Positions 5,599 through 6,378 of a DNA stretch of 6,378 nucleotides are shown one piece after another. Each line of letters starts with the position of its first letter. Positions within the stretch are counted from its first letter, which is position 1. This DNA comes from Deltaproteobacteria bacterium (lineage in GTDB: Bacteria; Desulfobacterota; Desulfarculia; Adiutricales; JAGVGV01). Location of the stretch: positions 631 through 7,008 of the forward strand of contig JADFXS010000147.1 of assembly GCA_015233515.1 (NCBI GenBank), in the 5' to 3' direction. A model generated the notes under the pieces. That model saw only the letters and a program-made list of their open reading frames with translations, had not been told where the DNA came from and did no database searches. The position numbers and the translations under genes were made by a program.

Positions 5599-6378
5599 CT
5601 AGCTCACTGAGCGTAAAAACGCCTTTAAATTCACCTTCCCATGACGCAGCCCCAATTTATCCCGGATATGACTGCGATGGGAGGAAACCGTCGCTTCGGA
5701 CACATGTAGAGCCTGAGCAATCTCGGTGGTGGTTTTTCCGCGCTTTAATAAATCAGCGACTTCCAATTCCATGGGGGTAAGTTTATTTTCCAGGGAAGAT
5801 AACCGACTGGCAAAAGGGGTGGCGATTTCCTTGAGGTTGGATAACAGCAACTCCACGAAAAGTTTCTGTTGCTGGTCCAATTTGGTGGCGCCCAGTCGTT
5901 CCAAATAGGGAAAAACCAATCGCTCTAAAGTGGCCAGCATATCGGTGATTTGTTGCTTTTTTTCCTGATCGCGCTGGTCCAGCAGAACTTTGAGGGTCGT
6001 ATTGAGGGCTTGCAGATTTTCAGCCTGAAGTCGCAATTCCTGGCGCTGGGTTTCCAGTTCCTGCTCGGCTTTGACCCGATAGGTGATATCCACGGAAATG
6101 CCTCCCAGGACGGTAGGCGCATCATCCTGATAAATAGGAAATTTATAGCTCAGCCAGTAGCGGGGGCCATCCGGACCGGGTGTGGTTTCGGTGAAAGCCA
6201 AGGGAATTTCTTTAAGCAAGACTTGCTTATCATGCTCCTGCCAGACGGCCAGTTGTTCCGGAGGCAGCAGATCCATGTCCCGCAAGCCCACGACCCGGGA
6301 GGCTGGGCGCTGGAATACATCTTCAAAATAAGCGTTGGCCAAAATGTATTTTCCGGTCTGGTCCTTGATGTACGCCAA
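5599..6378 (-). CDS. PAS-LuxR transcriptional regulator (partial, N-terminus outside window)
   Basis: The C-terminal 259 residues of a cytoplasmic sensor-regulator; the frame is open through the right edge, so the true start lies beyond. The visible part begins inside a PAS domain (YIKDQTGKYILANAYFEDVF, about residues 3-22 here, through LGGISVDITYR at 91-101), which would sense a ligand or redox signal. A long amphipathic, coiled-coil-like helix follows (about 101-150, rich in Glu, Gln, Leu), then a linker. A LuxR/GerE helix-turn-helix closes the protein at about 199-257 (LTPMELEVADLLKRGKTTTE, then ALHVSEATVSSHRSHIRDKL). It lies directly upstream of the methylamine operon on the same strand and is the obvious candidate for its control, though no target site is proven. 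The stop is TAG (5599-5601); the frame stays open for 76 codons beyond it. The HTH domain ends naturally at the TAG, so termination is the default reading. Confidence 0.9.
   Translation of the reverse strand: MAYIKDQTGKYILANAYFEDVFQRPASRVVGLRDMDLLPPEQLAVWQEHDKQVLLKEIPLAFTETTPGPDGPRYWLSYKFPIYQDDAPTVLGGISVDITYRVKAEQELETQRQELRLQAENLQALNTTLKVLLDQRDQEKKQQITDMLATLERLVFPYLERLGATKLDQQQKLFVELLLSNLKEIATPFASRLSSLENKLTPMELEVADLLKRGKTTTEIAQALHVSEATVSSHRSHIRDKLGLRHGKVNLKAFLRSVS

Overview
This window most likely comes from an anaerobic bacterium that decodes UAG as pyrrolysine (Pyl). The central gene is a dimethylamine methyltransferase of the Dimeth_PyL (MtbB) family. It is split by an in-frame amber codon exactly where archaeal MtbB proteins carry Pyl. 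The methyl acceptor pathway looks bacterial: the methyltransferase next to the corrinoid protein resembles methyltetrahydrofolate:corrinoid methyltransferases (AcsE/MtgA type), not the coenzyme M enzymes of methanogens. A PAS-LuxR regulator, a corrinoid module and mid-GC DNA would suit a Desulfobacterota-like sulfate reducer or an acetogenic Firmicute. That taxonomic guess is inference only.

Layout. Bases 1-125 (+) hold the last 40 codons of an unidentified membrane protein that enters from the left. Bases 126-729 carry no gene I can support, but contain a long GC-rich hairpin, a probable intrinsic terminator on the + strand and a short sequence resembling a dispersed intergenic repeat. From 5196 down to 730, on the minus strand, lies a likely operon in transcription order: mtgA-like methyl-THF methyltransferase, mtbC corrinoid protein, mtbB with Pyl, and a class III aminotransferase. 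Between 5202 and 5598 is a leader/regulatory stretch with a perfect 11-bp inverted repeat, a second dyad and a doubtful small ORF. From 5599 to the right edge (minus strand) is the C-terminal part of a PAS-LuxR regulator.

Proposed working: MtbB moves a methyl group from dimethylamine, or a related N-methylated amine, to the cobalt of MtbC. The MtgA-like enzyme then passes it to tetrahydrofolate, giving methyl-THF for the Wood-Ljungdahl pathway. The aminotransferase could process the amine left after demethylation, which raises the possibility that the true substrate is not plain dimethylamine. The PAS-LuxR protein is the obvious candidate regulator. The Pyl machinery (pylS, pylBCD, tRNA-Pyl) and a corrinoid activator (RamA type) are not in the window and should be elsewhere in the genome.

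Two other minus-strand genes, the MtgA-like gene and the regulator, end in TAG. This matters in a cell able to read TAG, and each is followed by a sizeable open stretch.
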